Source: Actinomycetes bacterium | GTDB lineage: Bacteria; Bacillota; Sulfobacillia; Sulfobacillales; JAIMBI01 | NCBI GenBank assembly: GCA_023565505.1 | Contig: JAIMBI010000007.1 | Coordinates: 47,843-111,842 of the forward strand | Direction: 5' to 3' | DNA: 64,000 nucleotides | In this document: positions 25,148 to 34,027 of the stretch, one piece after another | How positions within the stretch are numbered: position 1 is the first letter of the stretch | Layout: each line of letters opens with the position of its first letter | Notes under the pieces: generated by a model | The model's database searches: none | What the model was told of the DNA's origin: nothing | The model's input: only the letters and a program-made list of their open reading frames with translations | Translations under genes and position numbers: made by a program

Positions 25148-25807
25148 TCATGTTCGCCCGCCGTCTACCAAATGCTGACGCAACGCCATGAGCGCCCGCC
25201 GCTCGCGCCGGGACACCTCGGCTTGGCTCACGCCAAGTCGGCGTGCCACGTCGACCTGCCGGAGACCTTCCCGGTACCGCCAGGTGAGGAGTCGGCGCTC
25301 CGCCGGGCCGAGCCGGTCGAGTGCCGCGGCCAAGTCGTTCCGCTCCGCCCAGGCCGCCTCGTCGAACACCGCCGCCGGCGCCTCGCGCCCGACCAGCGCC
25401 TGAAGCGGCACAGGACCCGAGGCGAGCGCCTCGACGACCGCCTCCGCACTCAACCCTGTGGCCGCCTGGACCTCGGCCACCGTGGGCGAGCGCCCCAGTT
25501 CCTGCTCGAGCGCCGCGACCGCCGCCCGCACCGGCACCGTGATGTCGGCCCGGCGGGCCGACAGCGCCCGCATCTCCTTGCGCATCGCGCCGAGGATCAG
25601 GGGGACCGCGTAGGTCGAAAACGCCACGCCCCGGCTCGGGTCGAACCGCAGCGCCGCCTGCCAGAGGCCCAGCTCCCCGGCTTGGCGGACATCCTCGACG
25701 CCCCGCGCCCAGACGGGCGCGTAGCGCGCGAGCACGAACCCAACCAGCCTGCGGTGCGCCCAGAACCGCGCGACGGCTTCGGGCGGCGGCTCAGGGGGCA
25801 TCCGCAT
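25148..25807 (-). CDS. sigF: Forespore sigma factor F
   Basis: 219 residues. Region 2 shows VEDVRQAGELGLWQAALRFD and FSTYAVPLILGAMRKEMR; region 4 has the helix-turn-helix LRQVDVARRLGVSQAEVSR. Identity as sigma-F follows from its position after spoIIAA-spoIIAB. It directs the first forespore regulon and is held by SpoIIAB. Its start overlaps the spoIIAB end by 17 bp. Confidence 0.95.
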   Translation of the reverse strand: MRMPPEPPPEAVARFWAHRRLVGFVLARYAPVWARGVEDVRQAGELGLWQAALRFDPSRGVAFSTYAVPLILGAMRKEMRALSARRADITVPVRAAVAALEQELGRSPTVAEVQAATGLSAEAVVEALASGPVPLQALVGREAPAAVFDEAAWAERNDLAAALDRLGPAERRLLTWRYREGLRQVDVARRLGVSQAEVSRRERRALMALRQHLVDGGRT

Positions 25808-26234
25808 CGACCGAGTCGGCGACGCTCACCGCTTTCTCCATGGTCACCCGCGTCCCTTCCCCCGGTCGGCTCGCCACCTCGAGCCGGTCCATGAAGGCCT
25901 CCATGAACAGGAAGCCCAGCCCCATCCGCTCCGGGTCGCTGGAATGGGCCGGACGGCGGGCCGCCTCGATGTCCGCGATGCCGCGGCCGTGGTCCGCCAC
26001 CGCCACGCCGAGCGTCTCCCCGTCGCACCAGGCCTCGACTTCCACCCAGCCGTCGGGTCGTCCACCGTAGCCGTGGACGATGGCGTTGGTGACCGCCTCT
26101 GATACGGCGACCTTGATCTCCTCGAGGTCGTTGACGGTGAACGCGGCCTGGCCGGCCAGCGCCGCCACCGCCAGGCGGGCGAGGCCCACGTTCTCCGGTC
26201 GGCTCAGGAAAGCCAGGCGAAAGCGGTTTTCCAT
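25791..26234 (-). CDS. spoIIAB: Anti-sigma factor SpoIIAB (serine kinase)
   Basis: 147 residues, GHKL ATPase: N-box EIKVAVSEAVTNAIVHGY, G1 box DHGRGI, G2 box MGLGFLFME. It binds sigma-F in the predivisional cell and phosphorylates SpoIIAA. ATG at 26234, 24 bp after spoIIAA. Confidence 0.97.
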   Translation of the reverse strand: MENRFRLAFLSRPENVGLARLAVAALAGQAAFTVNDLEEIKVAVSEAVTNAIVHGYGGRPDGWVEVEAWCDGETLGVAVADHGRGIADIEAARRPAHSSDPERMGLGFLFMEAFMDRLEVASRPGEGTRVTMEKAVSVADSVDADAP

Positions 26235-26258
26235 ACGTGTCCTCCCTTGCGGCGGCCG

Positions 26259-26633
26259 TCAGCGCCCGGGAGCGGGCCGTTCGTCGAGCGGCAGGATGCG
26301 ACCCAGCCCGGCCGTCGTGAGGATGCCCTTGACCTGGGGCCCCACGCCGGCCAGCAGCAAGCGCCGGCCCCGGGCCTGGAGCCGCCGGTGGCGGCCCAGG
26401 ATGACGCCGAGGCCGGAGCTGTCGATGAACGACACGCCGGCCAGATCCAGGACCAGGTCCTGTTCAGGATGTTTCGCGACCAGGGCGTCCAGCGCCTCCC
26501 GCAACGCGTCGGCCACGGCGAGGTCGAACTCGCCCTCCAGGCGGACCACCACCGCGTCGTCCGACACCGCCACGCGCCAACGGAAGCCCGCTCCGCCCGC
26601 CTCCCGGGCACTTGACCCCCGACCCGTCCGCAT
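26259..26633 (-). CDS. spoIIAA: Anti-anti-sigma factor SpoIIAA
   Basis: 124 residues, STAS domain. The phosphorylated Ser lies in FIDSSGLGVILG (Ser72/Ser73). Dephosphorylated SpoIIAA frees sigma-F from SpoIIAB. ATG at 26633 with GGTGGGGGG upstream; another ATG at 26702 would add 23 residues but runs through the hairpin region. The N-terminus is slightly longer than in Bacillus. Confidence 0.93.
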   Translation of the reverse strand: MRTGRGSSAREAGGAGFRWRVAVSDDAVVVRLEGEFDLAVADALREALDALVAKHPEQDLVLDLAGVSFIDSSGLGVILGRHRRLQARGRRLLLAGVGPQVKGILTTAGLGRILPLDERPAPGR

Positions 26634-26649
26634 CGCCGGTCCCCCCACC

Positions 26650-26686
26650 GGATCCCGCCGGTTGGCACCTGGGCTTGGCGGGATCC
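26650..26686 (-). promoter_or_regulatory. Perfect 10-bp inverted repeat in the spoIIAA leader
   Basis: GGATCCCGCC (26650-26659) and GGCGGGATCC (26677-26686) enclose 17 bases, 16 bp upstream of the spoIIAA ATG. It could be a terminator-like or attenuating hairpin between the DksA-like gene and the spoIIA genes, or a protein site. Confidence 0.6.
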
Positions 26687-26727
26687 AGATGTTGGCATTC
26701 ATTCGCCGGACGGAGCCGGAATCCTCC

Positions 26728-27384
26728 TCAGGGCGTCGATGCGGTGCCCGGTCCCGGATCGTCGGATTCCTGCCGGGCGGTAGCCTTCCCCGCCTCGCGG
26801 GGGGCCGACCGGACGGCGTCGAACACGGCGTCGCCGCCGGCGTCCACCCAGGCCTCGACCGGTTCCACCGCCCCTTCGGGGTCCGCAAAGCCGGTGTGGG
26901 TCTGGTCGTAGTCCACCGCCGGCGGCACGTCCTGCGGCCCATCCGACGACCCGTAGGCCGTGGCCGCGACGAACGCCGTCTCGTCCGGCGGCGGCCCGGG
27001 GTCCGGGCCGGGCGTCCACGGCGGCGCCGCCGCGGCACACGCCCGGCACAGTACGGACTCCGGCCGCACGGCGAGGCGCCCGGCCTCGATGGGTCGGCCG
27101 CACCGGTCGCACCGGCCGTAGGTGCCCGCCTCAAGCTTCGCCAACGCGCGTCGCGCCTCGTGGAGCCGGCTTTCGAGTCCGCGCACGATGCCCGCGTCCA
27201 GCGCCCGGCCGGCCGTCGCCGTCGCCTGGTCGGCGGGATGGTTGTCGTAATGCGACAGTTCGCCCCCGCCTGCGCGCGGCGCCGCCAACTCCGCCCGCCG
27301 GGAGTCCGCGAGGCCGCTCAAGCGGTCCACCAAAGCCTCCAGACGCGTGCGGAGCGCGGCCGATTGTCCACCCTTCGCGGCCAT
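26728..27384 (-). CDS. TraR/DksA-type zinc finger protein (YteA-like)
   Basis: 218 residues. It contains the motif LSHYDNHPAD typical of the YteA-like group, a helical region, and a four-cysteine zinc finger C92-C95...C113-C116 (CDRCGRPI, CRAC). The acidic tail continues for about 100 residues and includes DYDQTHTGFAD. Such proteins are linked to sporulation in Firmicutes, but their role is not known. It lies between dacF and spoIIAA, 10 bp after dacF, so it is probably in the same transcript. Confidence 0.85.
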   Translation of the reverse strand: MAAKGGQSAALRTRLEALVDRLSGLADSRRAELAAPRAGGGELSHYDNHPADQATATAGRALDAGIVRGLESRLHEARRALAKLEAGTYGRCDRCGRPIEAGRLAVRPESVLCRACAAAAPPWTPGPDPGPPPDETAFVAATAYGSSDGPQDVPPAVDYDQTHTGFADPEGAVEPVEAWVDAGGDAVFDAVRSAPREAGKATARQESDDPGPGTASTP

Positions 27385-27394
27385 GCCTGTCCTC

Positions 27395-28561
27395 CTACGC
27401 CAAGATGCGGAGAAAATAGCGCCAGATGAGCGCCGGCAACGCCACCGCCGGCACGGACCGGGCCGCGACGACCGGCACGGCGGCCAGCGTCTTCGGACCC
27501 AGCCGGACGGAAAGCCGCCCCAGGGGCTGCCCCGCGGCGACCGGAGCCCCGAACGCCGGGGGGAGGTCCAGTTCCCGCACCAAGGCTTGGCGCTCGCCCC
27601 GAGGGACCGTCACGGCGACCGTCCGGGCCGCCACGGCGTCGACGTGCGCGGCCGTCCCCCGCCACACCCGCACCTGCCCCAGCCGCTCGCCGGCCCGGAC
27701 CACGGGCACCGTGACGAAGTGATTGAACCCCCACGTCAGCAACGAGGTGGCGGAATCGAAGCGGGCGGCCGAACTCGGGGCGCCCAGCACCACCGCGATG
27801 AGGCGCGTGTCCCCCCGCCGGGCGGTGGCCACGATGCAGTAGCCCGCCTGGCGGGTGTACCCGGTCTTCAGGCCGTCGGTGCCGGGGAACGTCCGCAGCA
27901 GGCGGTTGCCGTTCACCAGCCACAGGGTGCCGCCCTTGCCGTTGCGAATCGTCCGATCCTCCCGTTGGCGGGTCAGGTCCAGAAGGCCCGGGATGCCCAC
28001 GGCCCACCGCGCCAGACGGGCCATGTCGAGGGCGCTGGAGTAGTGGTCGGCCGCATGCAGCCCGTGCGGATTGCTGAAACGGGTGTCGGTCAGCCCCAGC
28101 CGGCGCGCCTCGGCGTTCATCGCCTGCACGAACCGGTCCGTGGAACCGGCGAGGTACTCGCCCACCGCCACGGCCGCGTCGTTGGCCGACCCCACGGCGA
28201 TGGCCACCAGCATCTGGCGGAGCGTCAGGCGCTCTCCCGGCTCCAACCAGATCTGGGAGCCGCCGGTCCGATACGCCTCCAGCGACACCGGGACCTCGTC
28301 CTCCAGTGCCGCCTGGCCGCGGGCCACCGCCCGCAGCGCGATGCCCAAGGTCATGATCTTGGTCAGGCTGGCCACCGGCAGACGCTCGGAGGGATGGTCC
28401 GCCCACAGCACCTCGCCCGACGCCGCGTCCATCAGCACGGCGGCCCGGGCGACCACCTTCGGCCCCCCGGCGACCGGGTCCGGCCCCTGGGCCCTCGCCC
28501 CCGGTGCGGCCAGGAGGACTATGAGAACGGCCAGCCATGCGGCCCAGATTCGTCGCGCCAT
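27395..28561 (-). CDS. dacF: D-alanyl-D-alanine carboxypeptidase DacF
   Basis: 388 residues. A signal peptide (about residues 1-24) ends GARA. Penicillin-binding motifs: SLTK (65-68), SAN in GSANDA, and KTG in DGLKTGYT. A C-terminal PBP5-like domain and a final amphipathic helix follow. It trims peptide side chains of spore or cell wall peptidoglycan. In Bacillus dacF precedes spoIIAA; here a DksA-like gene is inserted between them. Confidence 0.94.
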   Translation of the reverse strand: MARRIWAAWLAVLIVLLAAPGARAQGPDPVAGGPKVVARAAVLMDAASGEVLWADHPSERLPVASLTKIMTLGIALRAVARGQAALEDEVPVSLEAYRTGGSQIWLEPGERLTLRQMLVAIAVGSANDAAVAVGEYLAGSTDRFVQAMNAEARRLGLTDTRFSNPHGLHAADHYSSALDMARLARWAVGIPGLLDLTRQREDRTIRNGKGGTLWLVNGNRLLRTFPGTDGLKTGYTRQAGYCIVATARRGDTRLIAVVLGAPSSAARFDSATSLLTWGFNHFVTVPVVRAGERLGQVRVWRGTAAHVDAVAARTVAVTVPRGERQALVRELDLPPAFGAPVAAGQPLGRLSVRLGPKTLAAVPVVAARSVPAVALPALIWRYFLRILA

Positions 28562-28640
28562 CGGAAGCCCCCTCGGGGAGTACGCGTGCTTACGCGCGTA
28601 GTATCGTCACCCCGAAGGCGGCTATGCGAAGGCGTCGGCG

Positions 28641-29801
28641 TCAGTCCGCCACGAGCGCGCCCCAGGCGGAACGACCGACGGCGGCCGGCTCGACCCCGAA
28701 CGCCTCGGCGAGCGTCGCCCCCAGGTCCGCCAGCGTGGACCGCTCGCCGAGCGTGCCCGGCCGCACCGCCGGTCCCACCGCCAGCCAAGGGACGTCCTCC
28801 CGCGTATGATCCGATCCCGGCCACGTCGGGTCGCAACCGTGGTCGGCGGTAATCCAGAGCTGATCCGCCGGCCCCAACGCGGCCCGGGCGGCGCCGACCC
28901 AGGCGTCCAGCGCCTCGAGGCCGGCCACGTAGCCGGCGGGATCGCGGCGATGGCCCCAGAGCGAGTCGAAGTCCACCAGGTTGGTGAAGACGAGGCGGGG
29001 ACCCGCGGCGGGCCGGCCCAGCTCCGCCAGCGTCCGGGCCAGGCCGTCGGCGTTGGAGGTGGTCCGATAGGCCGTCGTGATCCCTTGATGCGCAAAAATG
29101 TCGTCGATCTTCCCGATGCCGACGACCTCCACCCCCGCCGCGGCGAGCCGCCGGGTCAGGATCCCGGGCGGCGGGATCACGGGCCAGTCGTGGCGCCGCG
29201 CCGTCCGGACGAACCGGCCCGGGGTCCCCACAAACGGCCGGGCGATGATCCGCCCCACCGCGTGCGGACCGGTCATGATGCGGCGGGCCGCCTCGCACCA
29301 CGCGTACAGCGTCGTGACCGGCACCACCTCCTCGTGGGCCGCGATCTGCAGGACGCTGTCGGCCGAGGTGTACACGATGGGCCGACCGGTGGCCAGGTGC
29401 TCGGGCCCGAGTTCCTCGATGATGGCCGTGCCCGAGGCCGGCCGGTTGCCGAGGAGCGGACGCCCGAAGGCCGCCTCCAGCCGGGCCACGACGTCCGGCG
29501 GGAATCCGTCGGGGTAGGTGGGAAAGGGGGTCCGCACCACCACGCCCATCATCTCCCAGTGTCCGGCCAGCGTGTCCTTGCCGGCGGCGGCCGGGTGCAC
29601 CCGGAACGCGGCGCCGTCCGGCGCCGGGGCATCGGGCCGCCCGTAGAGCCGGCCCAGTCCGAGGCGGTCCAGCTGGCCCAGCGGAGCCGGCCGCACCGCC
29701 AGCGCGTGACCCAGCGTGTCGGCCCCCGCGTCGCCGAAGCGGTCGGCGTCGGGAGCCGCCCCGATGCCCCCCGAGTCGACCACCACCAGGACGATGGTCA
29801 T
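28641..29801 (-). CDS. deoB: Phosphopentomutase
   Basis: 386 residues, alkaline phosphatase-like fold. N-terminal VVVDSGGIGAAPDADRFGD and C-terminal TADHGCDPTWPGSDHTRE supply the metal ligands. It converts ribose-1-phosphate to ribose-5-phosphate in nucleoside salvage. It sits 13 bp after xerD in a probable operon. Confidence 0.97.
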   Translation of the reverse strand: MTIVLVVVDSGGIGAAPDADRFGDAGADTLGHALAVRPAPLGQLDRLGLGRLYGRPDAPAPDGAAFRVHPAAAGKDTLAGHWEMMGVVVRTPFPTYPDGFPPDVVARLEAAFGRPLLGNRPASGTAIIEELGPEHLATGRPIVYTSADSVLQIAAHEEVVPVTTLYAWCEAARRIMTGPHAVGRIIARPFVGTPGRFVRTARRHDWPVIPPPGILTRRLAAAGVEVVGIGKIDDIFAHQGITTAYRTTSNADGLARTLAELGRPAAGPRLVFTNLVDFDSLWGHRRDPAGYVAGLEALDAWVGAARAALGPADQLWITADHGCDPTWPGSDHTREDVPWLAVGPAVRPGTLGERSTLADLGATLAEAFGVEPAAVGRSAWGALVAD

Positions 29802-29814
29802 CCCTGGACCCTCC

Positions 29815-30708
29815 TCATGCGCGGGGATGGGCTTGGTCGTACGCCTGCCGGAGCCGGCCGCGGCTGACGTGGGTGTAGATCTGGGTGGTGGAGATGTCGG
29901 CGTGACCCAACAACTCCTGGACCGCCCGCAGGTCCGCGCCGCGCTCGAGAAGATGCGTCGCGAAGGAGTGACGGAGCGTGTGCGGGGTGATGGTCTTCCG
30001 GATGCCGGCCTGGTCCGCGTACTTCTTCACGATCTTCCAGAACCCCTGGCGGGTCATCCGGCCCCCCCGCCGGTTGAGGAAGAGCAGGCCCGGGTCCCGT
30101 CCGCGCAACAGATAGCGGCGGCCCTGGCGCACGTACCGCTCGACCAGGTCCAGGGCCACCTCGCCCACGGGCAGCACCCGTTCCTTCCCGCCCTTGCCCC
30201 GGCACCTCAGGCGGGGCGGCTCGGCGCTCCAGTCGTCCAGGCGGAGCGCCAGGAGCTCGCTCACCCGCATGCCCGTGGCGTACAGCAGCTCCAGCATGGC
30301 GCGGTCGCGCAACCCGGCGGGCCGCCGCGTGTCGGGCTGGGTGAGGATGGCCTCCACCTCGGCCACGGTGAGCACGTGGGGCAGCTTCCGCTCCAGCTTG
30401 GGCGACTCCACGTGCCGGATGGGGTTGAACGCCCAGCCGTGGTACCGGCCCAGGTAGGCGTAGAACGCCCGGAGCGCCGCCAGCCGCCGGGCGAGGGTCG
30501 CGTTGGACCGGCCGGCCGCCTTGAGCGTGGCGAGATAGGCCATGACCGCCGCCGCCGAGGCCGGATCCTCGCCGCGCGCGCCTTGGTTCAGGAAGGTGTC
30601 GTAATCGTGGAGGTCCCGCCCGTAGGACTCGAGCGTGTTGGCGGCCAGTCCCCGCTCCAACGCAAGGTAATCGAGAAACTCCCGGATGAGATCGGCGAGC
30701 ACCGGCAT
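29815..30708 (-). CDS. xerD: Tyrosine recombinase XerD
   Basis: 297 residues. Catalytic residues: Arg148 (ATGMRVSELL), Lys172/175 (RGKGGKERVLP), His243 and Arg246 (PHTLRHSF), His269 (LLGHADI) and Tyr278 (TQIYTHV). The N-terminal SAM-like domain (EFLDYLALERGLAANTLESY) is typical of XerD, the dimer-resolution recombinase. The frame extends far upstream, but the ATG at 30708 fits the family N-terminus. Confidence 0.95.
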   Translation of the reverse strand: MPVLADLIREFLDYLALERGLAANTLESYGRDLHDYDTFLNQGARGEDPASAAAVMAYLATLKAAGRSNATLARRLAALRAFYAYLGRYHGWAFNPIRHVESPKLERKLPHVLTVAEVEAILTQPDTRRPAGLRDRAMLELLYATGMRVSELLALRLDDWSAEPPRLRCRGKGGKERVLPVGEVALDLVERYVRQGRRYLLRGRDPGLLFLNRRGGRMTRQGFWKIVKKYADQAGIRKTITPHTLRHSFATHLLERGADLRAVQELLGHADISTTQIYTHVSRGRLRQAYDQAHPRA

Positions 30709-30806
30709 CCCTCCGGAAGGACCCCTTCGACGCCGACGGGCGGACCCCTCCTCGCCGCCACGCGCCGTCAGCGCCGGGTCCGCCGCGGGCCCCGCCGGCC
30801 CGTCGC

Positions 30807-31925
30807 CTAGCTCAGCGCCTGGTCGGGGGGCACGTACGGCAGACCGTGGGCTTCGGCGACGCCGCGACAGGTCACCTGGCCGCGGTAGGTGTTGAGTCCC
30901 CGCCGGAGCACCCGGTCTTCCCGGAGGGCCCGCTCGGCGCCCTTCGCCGCCAGGGCCCGCACGTACGGCAGGGTGACATTGGTCAAGGCCAGCGTGGCCG
31001 TCCGGGGGACGGCCCCCGGCATGTTGGGCACGGCGTAGTGCACCACGCCGTGGCGCACGTAGACGGGGTCCGAATGGGTGGTCGTGTGGTCCACCGTCTC
31101 CACCGTGCCGCCCTGGTCTACCGCCACGTCGACGATGACGCTGCCGGGCCGCATCCGCCGGACCATGTCCGCCGTCACCAGGTGCGGGGCCCGCGCCCCA
31201 TGCACCAGGACCGCCCCGACGAGGAGATCGGCGTCCGCCACCGCCTCCGCGATGTGGTGGGTCTCCGACATCAGGGTCTCCAGCCGCCCGGCGAACTGCT
31301 CGTCCAGGGTCCGCAGCCGTCCCGCGTCCACGTCCAGGAGGGTGACCCGGGCCCCGAGCCCCACGGCGATGCGCGCGGCGTTGGTCCCGACCACGCCGCC
31401 GCCCAGGATCACCACGCGGCCCGGTGCCACACCCGGCACGCCGCCCAGCAGGATGCCCCGCCCGCCGTGGGGCCGTTCCAGAAAATGGGCCCCGATCTGC
31501 GTCGCCATCCGCCCGGCGACCTCCGACATGGGCGTCAACAACGGTAATTGGCCGTCGTCGCGCTCCACGGTCTCGTACCCGATCCCCGTCACGCCGCGGT
31601 CGACGAGCGCCCGGGTCAGCTCCGGCGCTGCCGCCAGGTGCAGGAAGGTGAACACGACGAGGCCGGGCCGGAAGTGGACGTATTCCGCCGGGAGGGGCTC
31701 CTTCACCTTGACCACCAGGTCGGCCGCCTCCCAGACCTGTCGGGCGTCCAAAACCACCTTCGCCCCGGCGGCCCGGTACTGCGCGTCGTCGAAGCCGGTC
31801 TCCGCCCCCGCTCCGGCCTCGACCAGGACCGTGTGACCGTCCCGCACCAGCGCCGCCGCACCGCCCGGCGTGAGCGCCACCCGCTGCTCGTCCGCCTTGA
31901 TCTCCTTGGGGACTCCGATGCGCAT
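30807..31925 (-). CDS. ald: Alanine dehydrogenase
   Basis: 372 residues. N-terminus MRIGVPKEIKADEQRVALTP, NAD-binding VVILGGGVVGTNAA and NMPGAVPRTAT, all diagnostic. It reversibly makes pyruvate and ammonia from L-alanine, and in spore formers it supports sporulation and outgrowth on alanine. A TATAGT sequence lies upstream near 31960, but no good -35 was found. Confidence 0.96.
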   Translation of the reverse strand: MRIGVPKEIKADEQRVALTPGGAAALVRDGHTVLVEAGAGAETGFDDAQYRAAGAKVVLDARQVWEAADLVVKVKEPLPAEYVHFRPGLVVFTFLHLAAAPELTRALVDRGVTGIGYETVERDDGQLPLLTPMSEVAGRMATQIGAHFLERPHGGRGILLGGVPGVAPGRVVILGGGVVGTNAARIAVGLGARVTLLDVDAGRLRTLDEQFAGRLETLMSETHHIAEAVADADLLVGAVLVHGARAPHLVTADMVRRMRPGSVIVDVAVDQGGTVETVDHTTTHSDPVYVRHGVVHYAVPNMPGAVPRTATLALTNVTLPYVRALAAKGAERALREDRVLRRGLNTYRGQVTCRGVAEAHGLPYVPPDQALS

Positions 31926-31978
31926 CGGCCGACCACCGCCTCTGGGGGTGTTGTGGCTCCACTATAGCATGACCCGGA

Positions 31979-32611
31979 TCACAGCCCCCACGGCGCCAAC
32001 CAGTGCAGCACGGTCGGGGCCATGAGCGCCTGAAGCGCACTGCCGACGCCGACCTCGACCGCTCCGACCAGCGCCACCACGGTGTACTGCAGGAACGCCT
32101 CGGACAGGCGCCAACTGGCCCCGCGCCGGTGGCCCGCCAGAAGCTGCCAGGAGAAGGCCAGTCCGCCGGCGCCGGTCGCCAGCCACGCCGGGACCAGCAC
32201 CAGATTCGGCAGCACCACGGCCACCAGGGCCAAACCGAGTCCCACGCGGTGGAGGGTGCCCAGCAGGAAGCCCACCGCAAATCCCAGCACGAAGCCGCGG
32301 AAGAAGATCGCCAGCAGGATGAGCGGCAGTCCGGCCACGGAGACGCCCATGACGTAGATGAGGCCGAGGACCTTGAGGTTGGTCAGCAGGGCCACGCCCA
32401 GCACGTTCAGGTCGGCCGTGGACCGTTCCGCCACCAGGTTGAGGAACTCCTTGACCAGCGCCAACAGCGCGAGTCGGTCGCCCGCGCCCAAGGCGTCGAG
32501 GGCCAGGGCGCCCGCCAGTCCCCCGAACACGAACGTCGCCAACACCAGGATTCCGTAGCCCTGGTGGCGCGCCCACCAGTCGGCCCATCGGCCGCCGCCG
32601 AGTCCCGGCAT
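31979..32611 (-). CDS. spoIIM: Stage II sporulation protein M
   Basis: 210 residues, about five membrane segments, with FLNLVAERSTADLNV, LIYVMGVSVAGLPLILLAIF and FVLGFAVGFLLG. SpoIIM with SpoIID and SpoIIP drives septal peptidoglycan remodelling during engulfment. ATG at 32611 preceded by GGGAGGGGGG. Confidence 0.93.
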   Translation of the reverse strand: MPGLGGGRWADWWARHQGYGILVLATFVFGGLAGALALDALGAGDRLALLALVKEFLNLVAERSTADLNVLGVALLTNLKVLGLIYVMGVSVAGLPLILLAIFFRGFVLGFAVGFLLGTLHRVGLGLALVAVVLPNLVLVPAWLATGAGGLAFSWQLLAGHRRGASWRLSEAFLQYTVVALVGAVEVGVGSALQALMAPTVLHWLAPWGL

Positions 32612-32721
32612 CCGGCCGCCCCCCTCCCGTCGCCGGGGATCTTTCCCCGGTGCAGGATACGGGACAGGCCGCGGGGGTATGTCGCCGACGAGTAGGGTCC
32701 CTGCCCCGCGGGCGATTCCGG

Positions 32722-33240
32722 CTAGCCGGCCGGCGGCCGGGTACGGGCCAGCCACCACAGCGCGCCCACCAGCAACAGACCGTTGCGGAGGGCGCCGCGG
32801 TCGAGGAGCCGGCCCAGTTCCGCCGCCGAGACCAGCGTCACCACCAGGTGTTCGTCCGGCTCCGGCCGGGCCGGGCCGGGCCGGACATCCGGCGCGTGGA
32901 AGATCCAGACCCGCTCCGAGGTGTAGCCCGGGCTCGGGTAGAACTCCAGCACGGGACGCATCGCGCCGGCCACGTACCCTGTCTCCTCGGCGAGCTCCCG
33001 GCGCGCCGCGGCCTCGGCCGGCTCGCCCGGGTCCACCTTGCCCGCGGGCAGCTCCCACAGCGTCTCGCCGACGGCCGGACGGTACTGGCGGATCAACACC
33101 AGCCGCCCGGCGGTCTCCGCCAGGACCGCCACCGCAGGCGCGCGTTCGACGATTTCCCAGGTCACCGACCGCCCGTCCGCGGTCGTCGTGGTCTCAAGCC
33201 GCACGGAGAAGGCGCGCCCCGAGAACGGGACCGCCGTCAC
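32722..33240 (-). CDS. nudF: ADP-ribose pyrophosphatase (Nudix)
   Basis: 172 residues. The Nudix box is complete: GKVDPGEPAEAAARRELAEE with TGY following. It hydrolyses ADP-ribose and related compounds. GTG start at 33240 preceded by AAGGGGGGAGG. The same frame stays open upstream, but the Nudix fold begins here. Confidence 0.92.
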   Translation of the reverse strand: MTAVPFSGRAFSVRLETTTTADGRSVTWEIVERAPAVAVLAETAGRLVLIRQYRPAVGETLWELPAGKVDPGEPAEAAARRELAEETGYVAGAMRPVLEFYPSPGYTSERVWIFHAPDVRPGPARPEPDEHLVVTLVSAAELGRLLDRGALRNGLLLVGALWWLARTRPPAG

Positions 33241-33275
33241 CCCGCCTCCCCCCTTCCCCGGAGGCGTCGGACCCG

Positions 33276-33998
33276 TCAGGGCAAGCTCACCGGCCCCGCC
33301 CCGAAAGCCGGCTCCCGCTCGCGGCCCCGCTGCCGCACATCCCGTTCGTAGGCGTCGAGGGCCGCTTCGGCCGCCGCCCGATGCACGTCGCCCCGGACCG
33401 GAGCGACCCCGAGCGCCAGTTCCTCCCGCCGCCGCGGACCCAGGTAGGCCAGCGCCACCAGCACCACCGCCTGACCCGCCAGGGTGGTCGTCTGCACATC
33501 CCTGAGGCCCAGCGGCGGGAAGAGGTCGGGCAGCTGCCCCAGGGCCTCGATGACCGCCCCCACCACGGTGTGCAGGCGCTGGCTGGGCAGGTACCGCATC
33601 GCCTGGCGCCCTTCCACCGTCAGCGGTTCCGGTCCCAGGACCTCGAGCCGCACCCCGGCCTCCATCCGTCCTTCGCCCGGCATCAGGTCCACCTGGTAGC
33701 TCACCAGTCGCACCGCCGGCGGGCCCGGAGGCGGCTCGTCGTCCTTGAGCAGCGCCACGGAGACGCACTTGTGGTCGATGCGCACGTCGAACGTCGCCGC
33801 CAGCGCGCTCTCGATGTCCCGCACCACCTGTTTGGCCGGCCGGCGCTCCGCCGCCAGCACGTGGATCTCCTCGACGATCCCGGCGTCGTTCAGGACCACC
33901 CGGCTCCGGATGACCCCCGGCAAGCGTTCGATGAGCGCCTCCATCGCGGCGGCGGTCACCCCGACGTCGGCCGGGGACCGCTCGTCCTCCGTCGCCAT
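33276..33998 (-). CDS. Conserved protein of unknown function next to spo0A
   Basis: 240 residues. The central part (VVLNDAGIVEEIHVLAAERR, then PAKQVVRDIESALAA and IDHKCVSVALL) belongs to a conserved family that I know only as hypothetical in Firmicutes and some Actinobacteria. No catalytic motif or membrane segment is visible. The C-terminal half contains a second similar alpha/beta block (GQAVVLVALAYLG). The ATG at 33998 has GGGGGAGG upstream and lies 29 bp after spo0A, so it is probably transcribed with it. Function unknown. Confidence 0.75.
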   Translation of the reverse strand: MATEDERSPADVGVTAAAMEALIERLPGVIRSRVVLNDAGIVEEIHVLAAERRPAKQVVRDIESALAATFDVRIDHKCVSVALLKDDEPPPGPPAVRLVSYQVDLMPGEGRMEAGVRLEVLGPEPLTVEGRQAMRYLPSQRLHTVVGAVIEALGQLPDLFPPLGLRDVQTTTLAGQAVVLVALAYLGPRRREELALGVAPVRGDVHRAAAEAALDAYERDVRQRGREREPAFGAGPVSLP

Positions 33999-34027
33999 GC
34001 CTGCCTCCCCCTCCCCCGACCGGCGCA

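Noticed and set aside
29815..32280. 821-codon minus-strand frame suggesting a fusion with XerD
   Set aside because: Only the last 297 codons are XerD; the upstream part is the wrong frame of ald and spoIIM and reads as Gly/Arg-rich noise.
32633..32650. Small palindrome CCGGGG/CCCCGG upstream of spoIIM
   Set aside because: Six-base GC arms are common at this GC content and no T-run follows.
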